Program-made: the position numbers and the translations under genes
In this document: positions 7,735 through 16,311 of the stretch, one piece after another
Numbering within the stretch: the first letter of the stretch is position 1
How the letters are laid out: each line of letters begins with the position of its first letter
Origin: SFDP01 sp051653625
GTDB taxonomy: Bacteria; Bacillota; Clostridia; Lachnospirales; Lachnospiraceae
NCBI GenBank assembly: GCA_051653625.1
Contig: JBOFWM010000120.1
Location: forward strand, 1-42,336
Reading direction: 5' to 3'
DNA: 42,336 bases
Notes under the pieces: model-generated
Database searches by the model: none
Told to the model about the DNA's origin: nothing
Seen by the model: only the letters and a program-made list of their open reading frames with translations

Positions 7735-9024
7735 CTACTGTTTATTGTTGTTTTCATTATATTGCTTAACCATATTTGCTTTCGATGCAATACTACCTGG
7801 TTTATAATTATTATTATCCATTGATTTTTTAAGTAAAGCATCTTTTTCTTCTTTACTCATGCTGTTATTAACACCTTTTGTATTAATTGCTTTTGTATTC
7901 ATTGTTGCATAATTATTTACTTTATTAGGATCAATTCCAGCTTTTTCTAATTTTTTCTTTCTTTTTTCTTGATTCTTTTTAATTTCTTCATCCATATCCA
8001 TTTTATCAATATGTTTGTTAATTAAAATTTGTTGAATTGATCTAACAACTGCACTAGCAATCCAATAAATACCCATACCTGCTGGTAAAGTAAAACAAAA
8101 GAATGCAGACATTAAAGGCATCATAACATTCATAGTTTTCATAGATTGAACCATTGTATTGTTAGGATCCCCACCCATATCAGATGCTTGTGGCATAAGT
8201 TTAGTGTTGAACCATTGTGTAGCTGCTGAAAGCAATGGAATAATCAATGCTCCAATAATTAATAAGAAAGAACCTGTAGCAAATGCTTCTGTAATAATAT
8301 ATGAAGGAGAATCTGCTATATTTAATCCAAAGAAATTATTATATACATTAAGTTGTGTTACTGTATTTGTTACATCTTCGATTAAATTTGGAAATGTACT
8401 TGCTAATTCAGTCCATTCTGCAGATGATGCTTTATTCAAACAATCAATAATCGTATTTTGTATATATTCAATATTTCCACTAGTAAATAATTCATTATTA
8501 AATTGATTTTGAAACATTGTAGAATTTTTAAATCCTTTGATCAATTCAATACTACTTTCATTTGCAATAATTTCATTTACTAAAGGAAAAAAAGCTTCCT
8601 TAATTTGTGTTACATATGCAGGCATTGCATAAATTACACGATATAATGAAAATAAAATAGGCATTTGAATAAGAAGAGGTAAACAACTTCCTGTTGGAGA
8701 AACACCGTATTTTGCATATACTTCTTGTGTTTCTGCATTCATAGCCATCATTGAATCATTATCTTTTTTGCCTTTATACTTCTTTTGTATCGCTTGTATT
8801 TCAGGACTCATTTTTGCATTAAACTTTGAAAACTTTTGTTGTTTAATTGTTAAAGGCAACATGATCAAGTTAATAGCAATTGTAAATAATATAATTGCTA
8901 GTCCAACATTTGGAATACCAATCATATCAATCATTTTAAAAATTGCATCCATTATATAACCAAGTACTTGTGCAACTGGCCCTATAATAAATGTAGTATT
9001 TTGTGTTAATAAAATTCCGGACAA
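7735..9024 (-). CDS. yidC: Membrane protein insertase YidC (SpoIIIJ/OxaA type)
   Basis: YidC inserts and folds membrane proteins alone or with SecYEG. The 60-kDa inner-membrane domain is clear, with conserved blocks LPLTIKQQKFSKFNAKM, AIQKKYKGKKD and YGVSPTGSCLPLLIQMPILF. Hydrophobic segments lie at about residues 12-30, 38-58, 110-130, 240-265 and 295-335, followed by a long lysine-rich tail, typical of ribosome-binding Gram-positive YidC. The start is TTG at 9024 with a strong AGGAGG 8 nt upstream. There is no lipobox, unlike Bacillus SpoIIIJ. At the position of the conserved hydrophilic-groove arginine (R366 in E. coli) there is N52, see findings. Length is 429 residues. Confidence 0.95.
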   Translation of the reverse strand: MSGILLTQNTTFIIGPVAQVLGYIMDAIFKMIDMIGIPNVGLAIILFTIAINLIMLPLTIKQQKFSKFNAKMSPEIQAIQKKYKGKKDNDSMMAMNAETQEVYAKYGVSPTGSCLPLLIQMPILFSLYRVIYAMPAYVTQIKEAFFPLVNEIIANESSIELIKGFKNSTMFQNQFNNELFTSGNIEYIQNTIIDCLNKASSAEWTELASTFPNLIEDVTNTVTQLNVYNNFFGLNIADSPSYIITEAFATGSFLLIIGALIIPLLSAATQWFNTKLMPQASDMGGDPNNTMVQSMKTMNVMMPLMSAFFCFTLPAGMGIYWIASAVVRSIQQILINKHIDKMDMDEEIKKNQEKRKKKLEKAGIDPNKVNNYATMNTKAINTKGVNNSMSKEEKDALLKKSMDNNNYKPGSIASKANMVKQYNENNNKQ

Positions 9025-9049
9025 TCTAATTTCCTCCTAGTTTTAAATA

Positions 9050-9259
9050 TTAAGGTACAGGGTCGTATCCACCTTTTGAAAAAGGATTACATCTTAATAT
9101 TCTCCATAAAGCTAAAACAGACCCTTTTATTACACCATGTTTTCTAACAGCTTCTAACCCATAGTCAGAACATGATGGTATATAAGGGCATTTTGTACTC
9201 TTTAATGGAGAGATATATTTTTTATATATTTGAATAATTGATATTATGATTTTTTTCAT
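9050..9259 (-). CDS. yidD: YidD membrane protein insertion efficiency factor
   Basis: This small protein (69 residues from the ATG at 9259) carries the YidD signature: YKKYISPLK, then CPYIPSCSDYGLEAVRKHG and RILRCNPFSKGGYDPVP. YidD aids membrane insertion and is encoded between rnpA and yidC in most bacteria, as here. An upstream in-frame TTG at 9271 with AGGAAG nearby could add four residues (MEIY), but family members begin with MKK. An amphipathic N-terminal helix (KKIIISIIQIYKKYI) fits inner-membrane association. Confidence 0.93.
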   Translation of the reverse strand: MKKIIISIIQIYKKYISPLKSTKCPYIPSCSDYGLEAVRKHGVIKGSVLALWRILRCNPFSKGGYDPVP

Positions 9260-9296
9260 ATAAATTTCCAAATTACTTCCTACTCACTATAAGCAT

Positions 9297-9647
9297 TTAT
9301 GAATAAAAAAACACTTTAATAATTTTATGAAGCTTTGCTAGATGTAATAATGCTTTTTCTATCTCACTAAAATTTGAGCTAGATGCATTGTTTCTTACTA
9401 TGACTACTATATCTAAACCACTATTAAATATAAATTCATGTAGTCGATAACTTTCTCGGACTAATCTTGTTAATCTATGTCTAACAACACTATTTCCTAC
9501 TTTTTTACTTACTGAAATTCCAATTCGATTATAAGGAGTATTGTTTTCTAACACGTACATTACTAAATACTTATTTGCATATGATGTCCCATTCTTATAA
9601 ACGTTTTGAAAATCTCTATTTTTCTTTAATGAATCAGAAAATTTCAT
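9297..9647 (-). CDS. rnpA: Ribonuclease P protein component
   Basis: RnpA is the basic protein cofactor of RNase P, which matures tRNA 5' ends. The 116-residue length is normal. The N-terminus SLKKNRDFQNVYKNGTSYANKYL and the signature ISVSKKVGNSVVRHRLTRLVRESYR (an RNR-box variant with RHRLTR in place of the usual RNRIKR) identify it. It follows rpmH but a clear intrinsic terminator stands between them, so its expression should be a fraction of rpmH's. The start region reads AAGGG-AATGG then the ATG at 9647, with a mini-frame ATG-GTT-AAA-TAA overlapping the start codon. Confidence 0.95.
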   Translation of the reverse strand: MKFSDSLKKNRDFQNVYKNGTSYANKYLVMYVLENNTPYNRIGISVSKKVGNSVVRHRLTRLVRESYRLHEFIFNSGLDIVVIVRNNASSSNFSEIEKALLHLAKLHKIIKVFFYS

Positions 9648-9668
9648 TATTTAACCATTCCCTTTAGA

Positions 9669-9693
9669 AAAAAAAGGCCACATTATGCGGCCT
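9669..9693 (-). terminator. Intrinsic terminator between rpmH and rnpA
   Basis: On the minus strand GGCCGCA pairs with TGTGGCC (7 bp including one G-U, loop TAA) at 9677-9693. It is followed by eight consecutive T (9669-9676). The hairpin begins at the last base of the rpmH stop codon. This is a textbook terminator inside the rpmH-rnpA operon. Confidence 0.88.
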
Positions 9694-9827
9694 ATGCTGA
9701 TAATTTTTTTCTTCCTTTTGCTCTTCTTGCAGCTAAAACTTTTCTTCCACCTGGAGTACTCATTCTTGCTCTAAACCCATGAACTTTAGATCTTTGTCTT
9801 TTTTTTGGTTGAAATGTCATTTTCATA
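9693..9827 (-). CDS. rpmH: 50S ribosomal protein L34
   Basis: This is a 44-residue gene: MKMTFQPKKRQRSKVHGF at the start, then RARMSTPGGRKVLAARRAKG and the end RKKLSA. That is essentially the canonical L34 sequence. A strong Shine-Dalgarno AAGGAGGTG stands about 9 nt before the ATG at 9827. A near-consensus promoter lies upstream, divergent from dnaA, and a strong terminator overlaps the stop codon. It is the first gene of the leftward cluster, as in nearly all Firmicutes. Confidence 0.98.
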
Positions 9828-9919
9828 TGTTACACACCTCCTTCTTTAAAATACCTAATATCTCTATATATAAGGTAAACTAATAATTTATCTAATTTTT
9901 GTTAGAAAACATCGTTACA

Positions 9920-9948
9920 ATTATATAAAAAGAATGGCCATACGTCAA
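9920..9948 (-). promoter_or_regulatory. rpmH promoter
   Basis: On the minus strand TTGACG (9943-9948) and TATAAT (9920-9925) are separated by exactly 17 bp. Transcription should start near 9913, giving a leader of about 86 nt before rpmH. The -35 lies only about 20 bp from the first DnaA box, so rpmH transcription and origin activity share this spacer. Confidence 0.88.
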
Positions 9949-9966
9949 GGGATATAATAAATTTCG

Positions 9967-10103
9967 TTATCCACAATTATAACAAAACTTATTTTTTTAT
10001 CCACATTTTGTGGTTAACCATGTGGATAATTACATTTTTCACCTATTTTTTACATGTTTTTTACCATTTCTTAATGTTAATAAAATAATCCACTTTTTCC
10101 ACA
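9967..10103. other. oriC: oriC, upstream DnaA-box cluster
   Basis: The rpmH-dnaA spacer holds three perfect DnaA boxes: TTATCCACA at 9967-9975 and 9997-10005, and its complement TGTGGATAA at 10021-10029. Single-mismatch boxes are TGTGGTTAA at 10009-10017 and TTTTCCACA at 10095-10103; a 7/9 match TAATCCACT lies at 10086-10094. The middle boxes sit around the palindrome GGTTAACC. This matches the upstream (incA/B-like) half of the bipartite oriC of Bacillus and also allows DnaA to repress its own gene. Nothing else is visible in 9828-10187 beyond the two promoters listed. Confidence 0.93.
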
Positions 10104-10115
10104 TTACTATTTTAT

Positions 10116-10144
10116 TTGATTTTTTAGCTTTTTTAAAGTATTAT
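10116..10144 (+). promoter_or_regulatory. dnaA promoter
   Basis: TTGATT (10116-10121) and TATTAT (10139-10144) are separated by 17 bp, downstream of the DnaA-box cluster. The start of transcription would be near 10151, giving a leader of about 37 nt to the dnaA ATG at 10188. The last DnaA-like box ends 12 bp before the -35, which fits autorepression. Confidence 0.75.
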
Positions 10145-10187
10145 AGAGTAGAGTAATTTTGTAAAAAAGAATGGATTGGATGATAAT

Positions 10188-11549
10188 ATGGATTTAATAA
10201 AAGATAATTGGAATATAATAAAACAAACAATAAAAAAAGAATATGATCTTTCTCAGATTTCATTTTCAACTTGGGTGGAACCTCTAAAATATTATGACTT
10301 AAAAGATAATATTGTTACTATATTAATACCATCTGACCAATCTCATGCATTAAACTATATAACAAGTAAATATAAAAGCTATTTTCAAGTTACGATTTCT
10401 GAAATGTTTGATAATACTTATGATATATCCTTTATATTAGAAAAAGATGCTGTAATGGAAGCTGATTCTAATAATATACCGGTTAATAAAACAACATTTA
10501 ATCTTAATTATGATTTTGCAAATTTAAATCCAAAATATAAATTCGATACATTTGTAGTTGGAAGTAATAATAAATTTGCACATTCTGCTTCTTTAGCGAC
10601 TGCCGAATCACCAGGTGAAGCATATAATCCACTTTATTTATATGGTGGTTCTGGGCTAGGAAAAACTCACCTTATGCATTCGATTGGTCATTTTGTATTA
10701 GAACAAAATCCTAATATGAAAGTTTTATATGTAACTTCAGAAGCATTTACAAATGAAGTAATTGAATCAATCAGAAGCGGTAATTCAGCAGCAATGACAA
10801 AACTTCGTGAAAAATATAGAACTGTAGATGTATTAATGGTCGATGATGTTCAATTCATTATCGGAAAAGAAAGTACACAAGAAGAATTTTTTCATACCTT
10901 TAATGTACTTCATTCTTCTGGTAAACAGATTATTTTATCATCAGATAAACCTCCAAAAGATATGGAAACACTTGATGAAAGATTTAAATCTCGTTTTGAA
11001 TGGGGTTTAATTGCTGACATTCAAGCCCCTGATTATGAAACAAGAATGGCAATTCTTAGAAAAATAGCTGAGAATTATAATAAAGATATACATGATAGTA
11101 TTTTTCAATATATAGCAACAAATATCAGTTCAAACATTCGAGAACTTGAAGGTGCATTTAATCGAATTATTGCACAATCTAAAATTATGAATACTTCAGA
11201 AATTACATTAGAGTTAGCAGAAAGTGCTCTAAAAGATATTATCTACCCTAATAAAGTGAAGGAAATAACTCCTTCCTTTATTATAGAAGTTGTTTCTGAA
11301 CAATTTGAAGTAAGTGCTTCTGATATTACTTCTAAAAAGAGAAATTCAGAATTTGTATTACCTAGACAAGTAGTCATGTATCTTTGTAGAAATAACTTAG
11401 ATATTTCTCTTAGTAATATAGGTAAGATACTAGGTAAGAAAGATCATACTACTATTATACATGGAATAAAGAAAATTGAAGAAGATTTAAAAAATAATGA
11501 AGATTTAAAAAATAAGGTAGATATTATCATTAAGAAAATTAATCCTTAG
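10188..11549 (+). CDS. dnaA: Chromosomal replication initiator DnaA
   Basis: DnaA binds DnaA boxes, opens the origin and recruits the helicase. Domain I is at about residues 1-80, with the helicase-contact region ISFSTWVEPL. A short variable domain II follows. Domain III is AAA+, with Walker A YGGSGLGKTH and Walker B VDVLMVDDVQF. The C-terminal domain IV carries the DnaA-box signature DHTTIIHGIKKIEED. I use the ATG at 10188 (453 residues, MDLIKDNW), which matches family N-termini and has GGA 7 nt upstream. A TTG at 10176 would add MDDN and abuts the Shine-Dalgarno. DnaA-box clusters flank the gene on both sides. Confidence 0.97.
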   Translation: MDLIKDNWNIIKQTIKKEYDLSQISFSTWVEPLKYYDLKDNIVTILIPSDQSHALNYITSKYKSYFQVTISEMFDNTYDISFILEKDAVMEADSNNIPVNKTTFNLNYDFANLNPKYKFDTFVVGSNNKFAHSASLATAESPGEAYNPLYLYGGSGLGKTHLMHSIGHFVLEQNPNMKVLYVTSEAFTNEVIESIRSGNSAAMTKLREKYRTVDVLMVDDVQFIIGKESTQEEFFHTFNVLHSSGKQIILSSDKPPKDMETLDERFKSRFEWGLIADIQAPDYETRMAILRKIAENYNKDIHDSIFQYIATNISSNIRELEGAFNRIIAQSKIMNTSEITLELAESALKDIIYPNKVKEITPSFIIEVVSEQFEVSASDITSKKRNSEFVLPRQVVMYLCRNNLDISLSNIGKILGKKDHTTIIHGIKKIEEDLKNNEDLKNKVDIIIKKINP

Positions 11550-11551
11550 TG

Positions 11552-11805
11552 TTTTACACATTTTTTTCACAATCATATGTTGAAAATTATATTTTTTATG
11601 TGGATAAGAATTATTATGAAGTTAAGAATTATTATTTAAGATTATTTATGTGGATAAATTTACACTTATACTTTTGTTATACAAGCTTATTTAACAAGTT
11701 ATACTTTTGATATTTTGGCTTAAAATATGGGCTTGTTGCCATTTTCCACATATCAACACCCTTTATTACTGATAAGATTATATTTAATATATATATTAAG
11801 AATTT
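11552..11805. other. oriC: oriC, downstream DnaA-box cluster and candidate unwinding region
   Basis: The 301-bp dnaA-dnaN spacer holds perfect TGTGGATAA boxes at 11599-11607 and 11649-11657, exactly 50 bp apart. A one-mismatch TTTTCCACA lies at 11742-11750, and degenerate boxes at 11552-11560 and 11563-11571. Between the perfect boxes TAAGAATTATTAT is repeated at 11605-11617 and 11623-11635 (18-bp period). After the last box, 11769-11805 is almost pure A/T and is my candidate DNA-unwinding element, as in the incC part of Bacillus oriC. I could not see an unambiguous DnaA-trio. No convincing dnaN promoter was found; a TTGACG at 11805-11810 has no good -10. Confidence 0.88.
11605..11635 (+). 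repeat. Short direct repeat between DnaA boxes
   Basis: TAAGAATTATTAT occurs at 11605-11617 and 11623-11635, an exact 13-mer with 18-bp period, starting inside the first perfect DnaA box of the downstream cluster. Confidence 0.85.
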
Positions 11806-11850
11806 TGACGGCACTATTTACTTTATTTTGAAAGGAAGGATTTATACACA

Positions 11851-12960
11851 ATGAAAATTATATGTTCGAAAAAAGATCTAAATAATGGAGTACAAATTGT
11901 ATCGAAAGCTGTTTCTAATAAAACAACGATGACAATTCTTCAATGTATTTTAATTAATGCAAATAATGGATCCATCACTTTAACTGCAAATGATATGGAT
12001 TTAGGAATTGAAACAGTTATAGAAGGAACGATAAAAGAATCGGGTATTATTGCATTAGAAGCTAAAATACTTTTAGAGATTGTTCGTAAATTACCAGATA
12101 GTGATATTGTTATAGAAACAGATTCATCATATAAAACTACAATTACATGTGAAAAATCTAAATTCAATATTATAGGAAAAAGTGGAGAAGACTTTTCTTA
12201 TTTACCAAAAGTAGAAAAATCGAATCCAGTAATTATTTCTCAATATTCTTTAAAAGAAGTGATTAGACAAACGATATTCTCTATATCAGATAATGAAAGT
12301 AATAAATTAATGACAGGTGAATTATTTGAAATAGAAAATAATAAATTAAAAGTTGTTTCATTAGATGGCCATAGAATTTCTATTCGTAATATTCAATTAA
12401 ATAAAGAATATGAAGCAAATAAAGTAATTGTTCCAGGAAAAACATTAAGTGAGATAAGTAAAATTATTTCAGGAGATACAGAAAAAACAATAAGCTTGTA
12501 TTTTTCAAATAATCATATTGTTTTTGAATTTGATCGGACAACTGTTGTATCAAGATTAATAGATGGGGAATACTTTAAAATTGAACAGATGTTATCAAAT
12601 GATTATGAAACAAAAGTAACCATAAATAAAAAAGAATTATACAATTGTATTGATAGAGCAACTCTTCTTGTAAAAGATGGAGATAAAAGACCTATTATTA
12701 TAAACGTAGAAAATGAAATGATGGAACTTAAAATTAATTCAACAGTTGGTAGTATGAATGAAGAAATAGATATAACAAAACAAGGAAAGGATATCATGAT
12801 AGGATTTAATCCTAAATTCTTAATAGATGCACTTAGAGTAATTGATGATGAGGAAATAAATATATACCTTGTAAATCCAAAAGCTCCTTGTTTTATTAAA
12901 GATGATAATTTGAATTATATTTATTTAGTATTACCAGTTAATTTTACAACAATAAATTAG
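11851..12960 (+). CDS. dnaN: DNA polymerase III beta subunit (sliding clamp)
   Basis: DnaN is the ring-shaped processivity clamp that tethers the replicative polymerase. The protein has 369 residues, the usual length, with three repeated clamp domains. It starts MKIICSKKDLNNGVQIVSKAVSNKTTMTILQ and ends with NPKAPCFIKDDNLNYIYLVLPV, where the family ends in a conserved YLVLPVR-type tail that lines the client-binding pocket. GGAAGGA precedes the ATG at 11851 by about 10 nt. It is followed closely by yaaA, recF, gyrB and gyrA, all on the leading strand. Confidence 0.97.
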   Translation: MKIICSKKDLNNGVQIVSKAVSNKTTMTILQCILINANNGSITLTANDMDLGIETVIEGTIKESGIIALEAKILLEIVRKLPDSDIVIETDSSYKTTITCEKSKFNIIGKSGEDFSYLPKVEKSNPVIISQYSLKEVIRQTIFSISDNESNKLMTGELFEIENNKLKVVSLDGHRISIRNIQLNKEYEANKVIVPGKTLSEISKIISGDTEKTISLYFSNNHIVFEFDRTTVVSRLIDGEYFKIEQMLSNDYETKVTINKKELYNCIDRATLLVKDGDKRPIIINVENEMMELKINSTVGSMNEEIDITKQGKDIMIGFNPKFLIDALRVIDDEEINIYLVNPKAPCFIKDDNLNYIYLVLPVNFTTIN

Positions 12961-12984
12961 TCCTAAAGAAGGAAAAGTGAAAAA

Positions 12985-13203
12985 ATGGAAGTTATTAATA
13001 TTAGAGAAGATTATATTAAATTAGGTCAAGCATTAAAAGCAGGCGGATTAGTTGATTCTGGAGTTGAAGCTAAAATTGTAATTCAAAATGGAGAAGTTTT
13101 AGTGAATGGAAAAGTGGAAACTCAAAGAGGAAAAAAATTAATTGGTGGCGAAGTAATAGAATATAATCAAAATAAAGTAAAGATCGAGAAAACAAACGTA
13201 TGA
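12985..13203 (+). CDS. yaaA: S4-domain protein YaaA (RlbA)
   Basis: This is a 72-residue S4-type RNA-binding protein, conserved between dnaN and recF in Firmicutes. The S4 fold is seen in IKLGQALKAGGLVDSGVEAK and IQNGEVLVNGKVETQRGKKL. It is linked to ribosomes, hence RlbA, but its exact role is not established. AGAAGGAAAAG precedes the ATG. Its TGA overlaps the recF ATG (ATGA, 4 bp), so recF is probably translationally coupled to it. Confidence 0.93.
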   Translation: MEVINIREDYIKLGQALKAGGLVDSGVEAKIVIQNGEVLVNGKVETQRGKKLIGGEVIEYNQNKVKIEKTNV

Positions 13204-14321
13204 TTATTAAATCGTTAGAGCTTTCTAATTTTAGAAATTATGAAAGGTTAGAGATTGAGTTAGATAAGGGTACTAATATTTTATATGGGGATAATGCGCA
13301 AGGAAAAACAAATATTTTAGAAGCGATTTATTTATCTGCAACAACAAAATCTCATAAAAATAGCAAAGATAAAGATATTGTTAATTTCAAAGAAGAAGAA
13401 GCACATATTAGAACAAATATTTTTAAAGATGATTATGATATTCGATTAGATATGCATCTTAGAAAAAGTAAAACTAAGGGAATTGCTATTGATGGAATAA
13501 AATTAAAAAAAGCATCTGAATTATTAGGAATATTAAATATTGTATTTTTTTCACCAGAAGATTTAAATATTATAAAAAATGGTCCAATGGAACGAAGAAA
13601 ATTTGTGGATATGGAATTATGTCAATTAGATAAATTTTATCTATATAACTTAAATAATTACAATAAGATTGTAAATCAAAGAAATAAATTGTTAAAAGAT
13701 TTATTTCTTAATCCTACGTTAAAAGAAACATTAAATATTTGGGACCTTCAGTTAATTTCATATGGGAATCAGATTATTGAAAGAAGAACAGCATTTATTG
13801 AGCAATTAAATGAAATTATCGAAAAGATACATAAGAATTTAACTGGTGATAAAGAAACACTTAAGATTCAATATGAACCTGATGTTTTAATTGAAGAGTA
13901 CGAACAAAAATTAAAAAAAAATCAAGATAAAGATATTCGATTTAAAACAACATCTGTTGGACCACATCGTGATGATTTTGCTTTTATGGTGACAAAATAT
14001 AATCAAGATGGAGAAAAAGTAGAAGAAATTGATATTCGTAAATTTGGATCTCAAGGTCAACAAAGAACAGCAGCGTTATCTTTAAAATTATCAGAAATTG
14101 AATTAGTAAAAAAATTAACAAAAGATACTCCAATTTTATTATTAGATGATGTTTTGTCAGAATTAGATAGCAATAGACAAAACTATCTTTTAAATAGCAT
14201 AGGTGATATTCAAACGATTATAACTTGTACAGGGTTAGATGAATTTGTAAATAACAGATTTAAAATTAATAGAATATATAAGATAAATAATGGTAATGCA
14301 GAATTAATTTCTTCCCCATAA
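13200..14321 (+). CDS. recF: DNA replication and repair protein RecF
   Basis: RecF is an SMC-like ATPase that helps load RecA at gaps via the RecFOR pathway. Walker A GDNAQGKTN is at residues 30-38. The signature segment FGSQGQQRTAALSLKLSE and Walker B LLLDDVLSELD are present near the C-terminus. The length is 373 residues, normal for the family. It overlaps yaaA by 4 bp and is 30 bp before gyrB, the conserved order. Confidence 0.97.
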   Translation: MIIKSLELSNFRNYERLEIELDKGTNILYGDNAQGKTNILEAIYLSATTKSHKNSKDKDIVNFKEEEAHIRTNIFKDDYDIRLDMHLRKSKTKGIAIDGIKLKKASELLGILNIVFFSPEDLNIIKNGPMERRKFVDMELCQLDKFYLYNLNNYNKIVNQRNKLLKDLFLNPTLKETLNIWDLQLISYGNQIIERRTAFIEQLNEIIEKIHKNLTGDKETLKIQYEPDVLIEEYEQKLKKNQDKDIRFKTTSVGPHRDDFAFMVTKYNQDGEKVEEIDIRKFGSQGQQRTAALSLKLSEIELVKKLTKDTPILLLDDVLSELDSNRQNYLLNSIGDIQTIITCTGLDEFVNNRFKINRIYKINNGNAELISSP

Positions 14322-14351
14322 GGAAGACAAGAAAGGTATGGTTATTATAAT

Positions 14352-16262
14352 ATGAGCGCAGAATATGGAGCGGATCAGATACAGATATTAGAAGGATTAG
14401 AAGCTGTAAGAAAAAGACCAGGTATGTACATTGGTAGTACATCTTCAAAAGGATTACACCATTTAGTTTATGAAATAGTAGATAATGCAGTAGATGAAGC
14501 ATTAGCAGGGCAATGTGATACAATTGAAATAACATTAAATGAGGATGATTCTGTTACTGTTGTGGATAACGGTAGAGGTATTCCTGTAGGTATCAATAAA
14601 AAAGCAGGAATTCCAGCAGTAGAAGTAGTATTTACAATTTTACATGCAGGTGGTAAATTTGGTGGTGGTGGATATAAAGTATCCGGTGGTCTCCATGGAG
14701 TAGGTGCATCTGTTGTAAATGCTTTATCAGATTGGTTAGAAGTAGAAATATTTAAAGATGGAAAAATATATAAACAAAGATATGAAAGAGGACATGTTAT
14801 ATATCCATTAAAAGTAATTGGAGAATGTGATATTGAAAAAACTGGTACAAAAGTTAGTTTTAAGCCAGATGGAACAATCTTTGAAGAAACAGTTTATGAT
14901 TATAGTGTTTTAAAACAACGATTAAGAGAAATGGCTTTTTTAACAAAAGGCCTTAAAATTGTGCTTAAAGATAATAGAAGTGAAGAAGAAGAAGCATTTC
15001 ATTACGAAGGTGGAATCAAAGAGTTTGTCTCTTATTTGAATAATGCAAAAACACCTTTGTATGAAAATGTAATGTATTTTGAAGGAAAGAAAAATAACGT
15101 AGAAGTAGAAGTAGCAATACAACATAATGATACGTATGCAGAAAATATTTATAGTTTTGTAAATAATATAACAACTCCAGAAGGTGGTACACATTTATTT
15201 GGATTTAGAAATGCAATTACAAAAACATTTAATGATTATGCAAGAGGAAAAAAATTATTAAAAGACAATGAGCAAAACTTAAGTGGTGAAGATATTCGAG
15301 AAGGTATGACAGCTATTATCAGTGTAAAAATTGAAGAACCACAATTTGAGGGACAAACGAAACAAAAGCTTGGAAATTCTGAAGCAAGAGGAGCAGTGGA
15401 TGGAATTGTTAGTGAACAATTAACATACTTTTTAGAGCAAAATCCTCAAGTTGCTAAAATTATATGTGAAAAGTCTATTTTGGCACAAAGAGCAAGAGAT
15501 GCAGCAAGAAAAGCAAGAGATTTAACAAGAAGAAAATCAGCACTAGAGGGAACTGCATTACCTGGTAAATTAGCAGATTGTTCAGATAAAAATCCTGAAA
15601 ATTGTGAAATTTATATCGTAGAAGGGGACTCTGCTGGTGGTAGTGCAAAAACTGCTAGAAGTAGAGCAACTCAAGCAATTTTACCGTTACGTGGAAAAAT
15701 TCTGAATGTAGAAAAAGCAAGATTAGATAAAATATATTCAAATGCAGAAATTAAAGCAATGATTACAGCATTTGGTACAGGGATACATGAAGATTTTACA
15801 ATTGAAAAATTAAGATATCATAAAATTATTATTATGACAGATGCCGATGTGGATGGAGCTCATATTGCAACATTACTATTAACATTTTTATATCGTTTTA
15901 TGCCTGAGTTAATCAAACAAGGTTATGTATATTTAGCGCAACCACCACTTTATAAATTAGAAAAAAATAAAAAAGTTTGGTATGCTTATAGTGATGATGA
16001 ATTAGCAAAAATACTTGAAGAAGTAGGACGAGATCAAAATAATAAAATACAACGATATAAAGGTCTTGGAGAAATGGATGCAGAGCAATTATGGGATACA
16101 ACAATGGATCCAGAAAAAAGAGTACTTTTAAAAGTAATGATAGATGAAGATTCAGAAACAGAAGTAGACTTAACATTTTCAACCTTAATGGGTGATAAAG
16201 TAGAACCAAGAAGATTATTTATAGAAAAAAATGCAAAATTTGTAAAAAATCTTGATGTATAA
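14352..16262 (+). CDS. gyrB: DNA gyrase subunit B
   Basis: GyrB is the ATPase subunit of the supercoiling enzyme gyrase. The 636-residue protein has the GHKL ATPase domain (EIVDNAVDEALAGQC, VDNGRGIPVG, GGLHGVGASVVNALS). The transducer domain follows, then the TOPRIM domain with EGDSAGGSAKTARSR, PLRGKILNVEKARLDK and the DADVDGAHI metal-binding motif, and the tail QRYKGLGEMDAEQLWDTTMD. The start region has AAAGGTATGG, with a short frame at 14338 (ATG-GTT-ATT-ATA-ATA-TGA) that ends across the gyrB ATG. It is followed by gyrA after 49 bp. Confidence 0.98.
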   Translation: MSAEYGADQIQILEGLEAVRKRPGMYIGSTSSKGLHHLVYEIVDNAVDEALAGQCDTIEITLNEDDSVTVVDNGRGIPVGINKKAGIPAVEVVFTILHAGGKFGGGGYKVSGGLHGVGASVVNALSDWLEVEIFKDGKIYKQRYERGHVIYPLKVIGECDIEKTGTKVSFKPDGTIFEETVYDYSVLKQRLREMAFLTKGLKIVLKDNRSEEEEAFHYEGGIKEFVSYLNNAKTPLYENVMYFEGKKNNVEVEVAIQHNDTYAENIYSFVNNITTPEGGTHLFGFRNAITKTFNDYARGKKLLKDNEQNLSGEDIREGMTAIISVKIEEPQFEGQTKQKLGNSEARGAVDGIVSEQLTYFLEQNPQVAKIICEKSILAQRARDAARKARDLTRRKSALEGTALPGKLADCSDKNPENCEIYIVEGDSAGGSAKTARSRATQAILPLRGKILNVEKARLDKIYSNAEIKAMITAFGTGIHEDFTIEKLRYHKIIIMTDADVDGAHIATLLLTFLYRFMPELIKQGYVYLAQPPLYKLEKNKKVWYAYSDDELAKILEEVGRDQNNKIQRYKGLGEMDAEQLWDTTMDPEKRVLLKVMIDEDSETEVDLTFSTLMGDKVEPRRLFIEKNAKFVKNLDV

Positions 16263-16311
16263 ATAGCAAAAGTTGCAATGCGCTATAATTTGCGCAGGAA
16301 TGGAGACAGAA

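Noticed and set aside
16277..16297. TGCGC...GCGCA hairpin between gyrB and gyrA
   Set aside because: The stem is only 5 bp with an 8-nt loop and no U-tract; too weak to call a regulatory element.
16273..16311. TTG-started extension of gyrA
   Set aside because: GyrA families begin near MDDKIFD; the upstream residues match nothing, and the ATG at 16312 has a proper GGAG.
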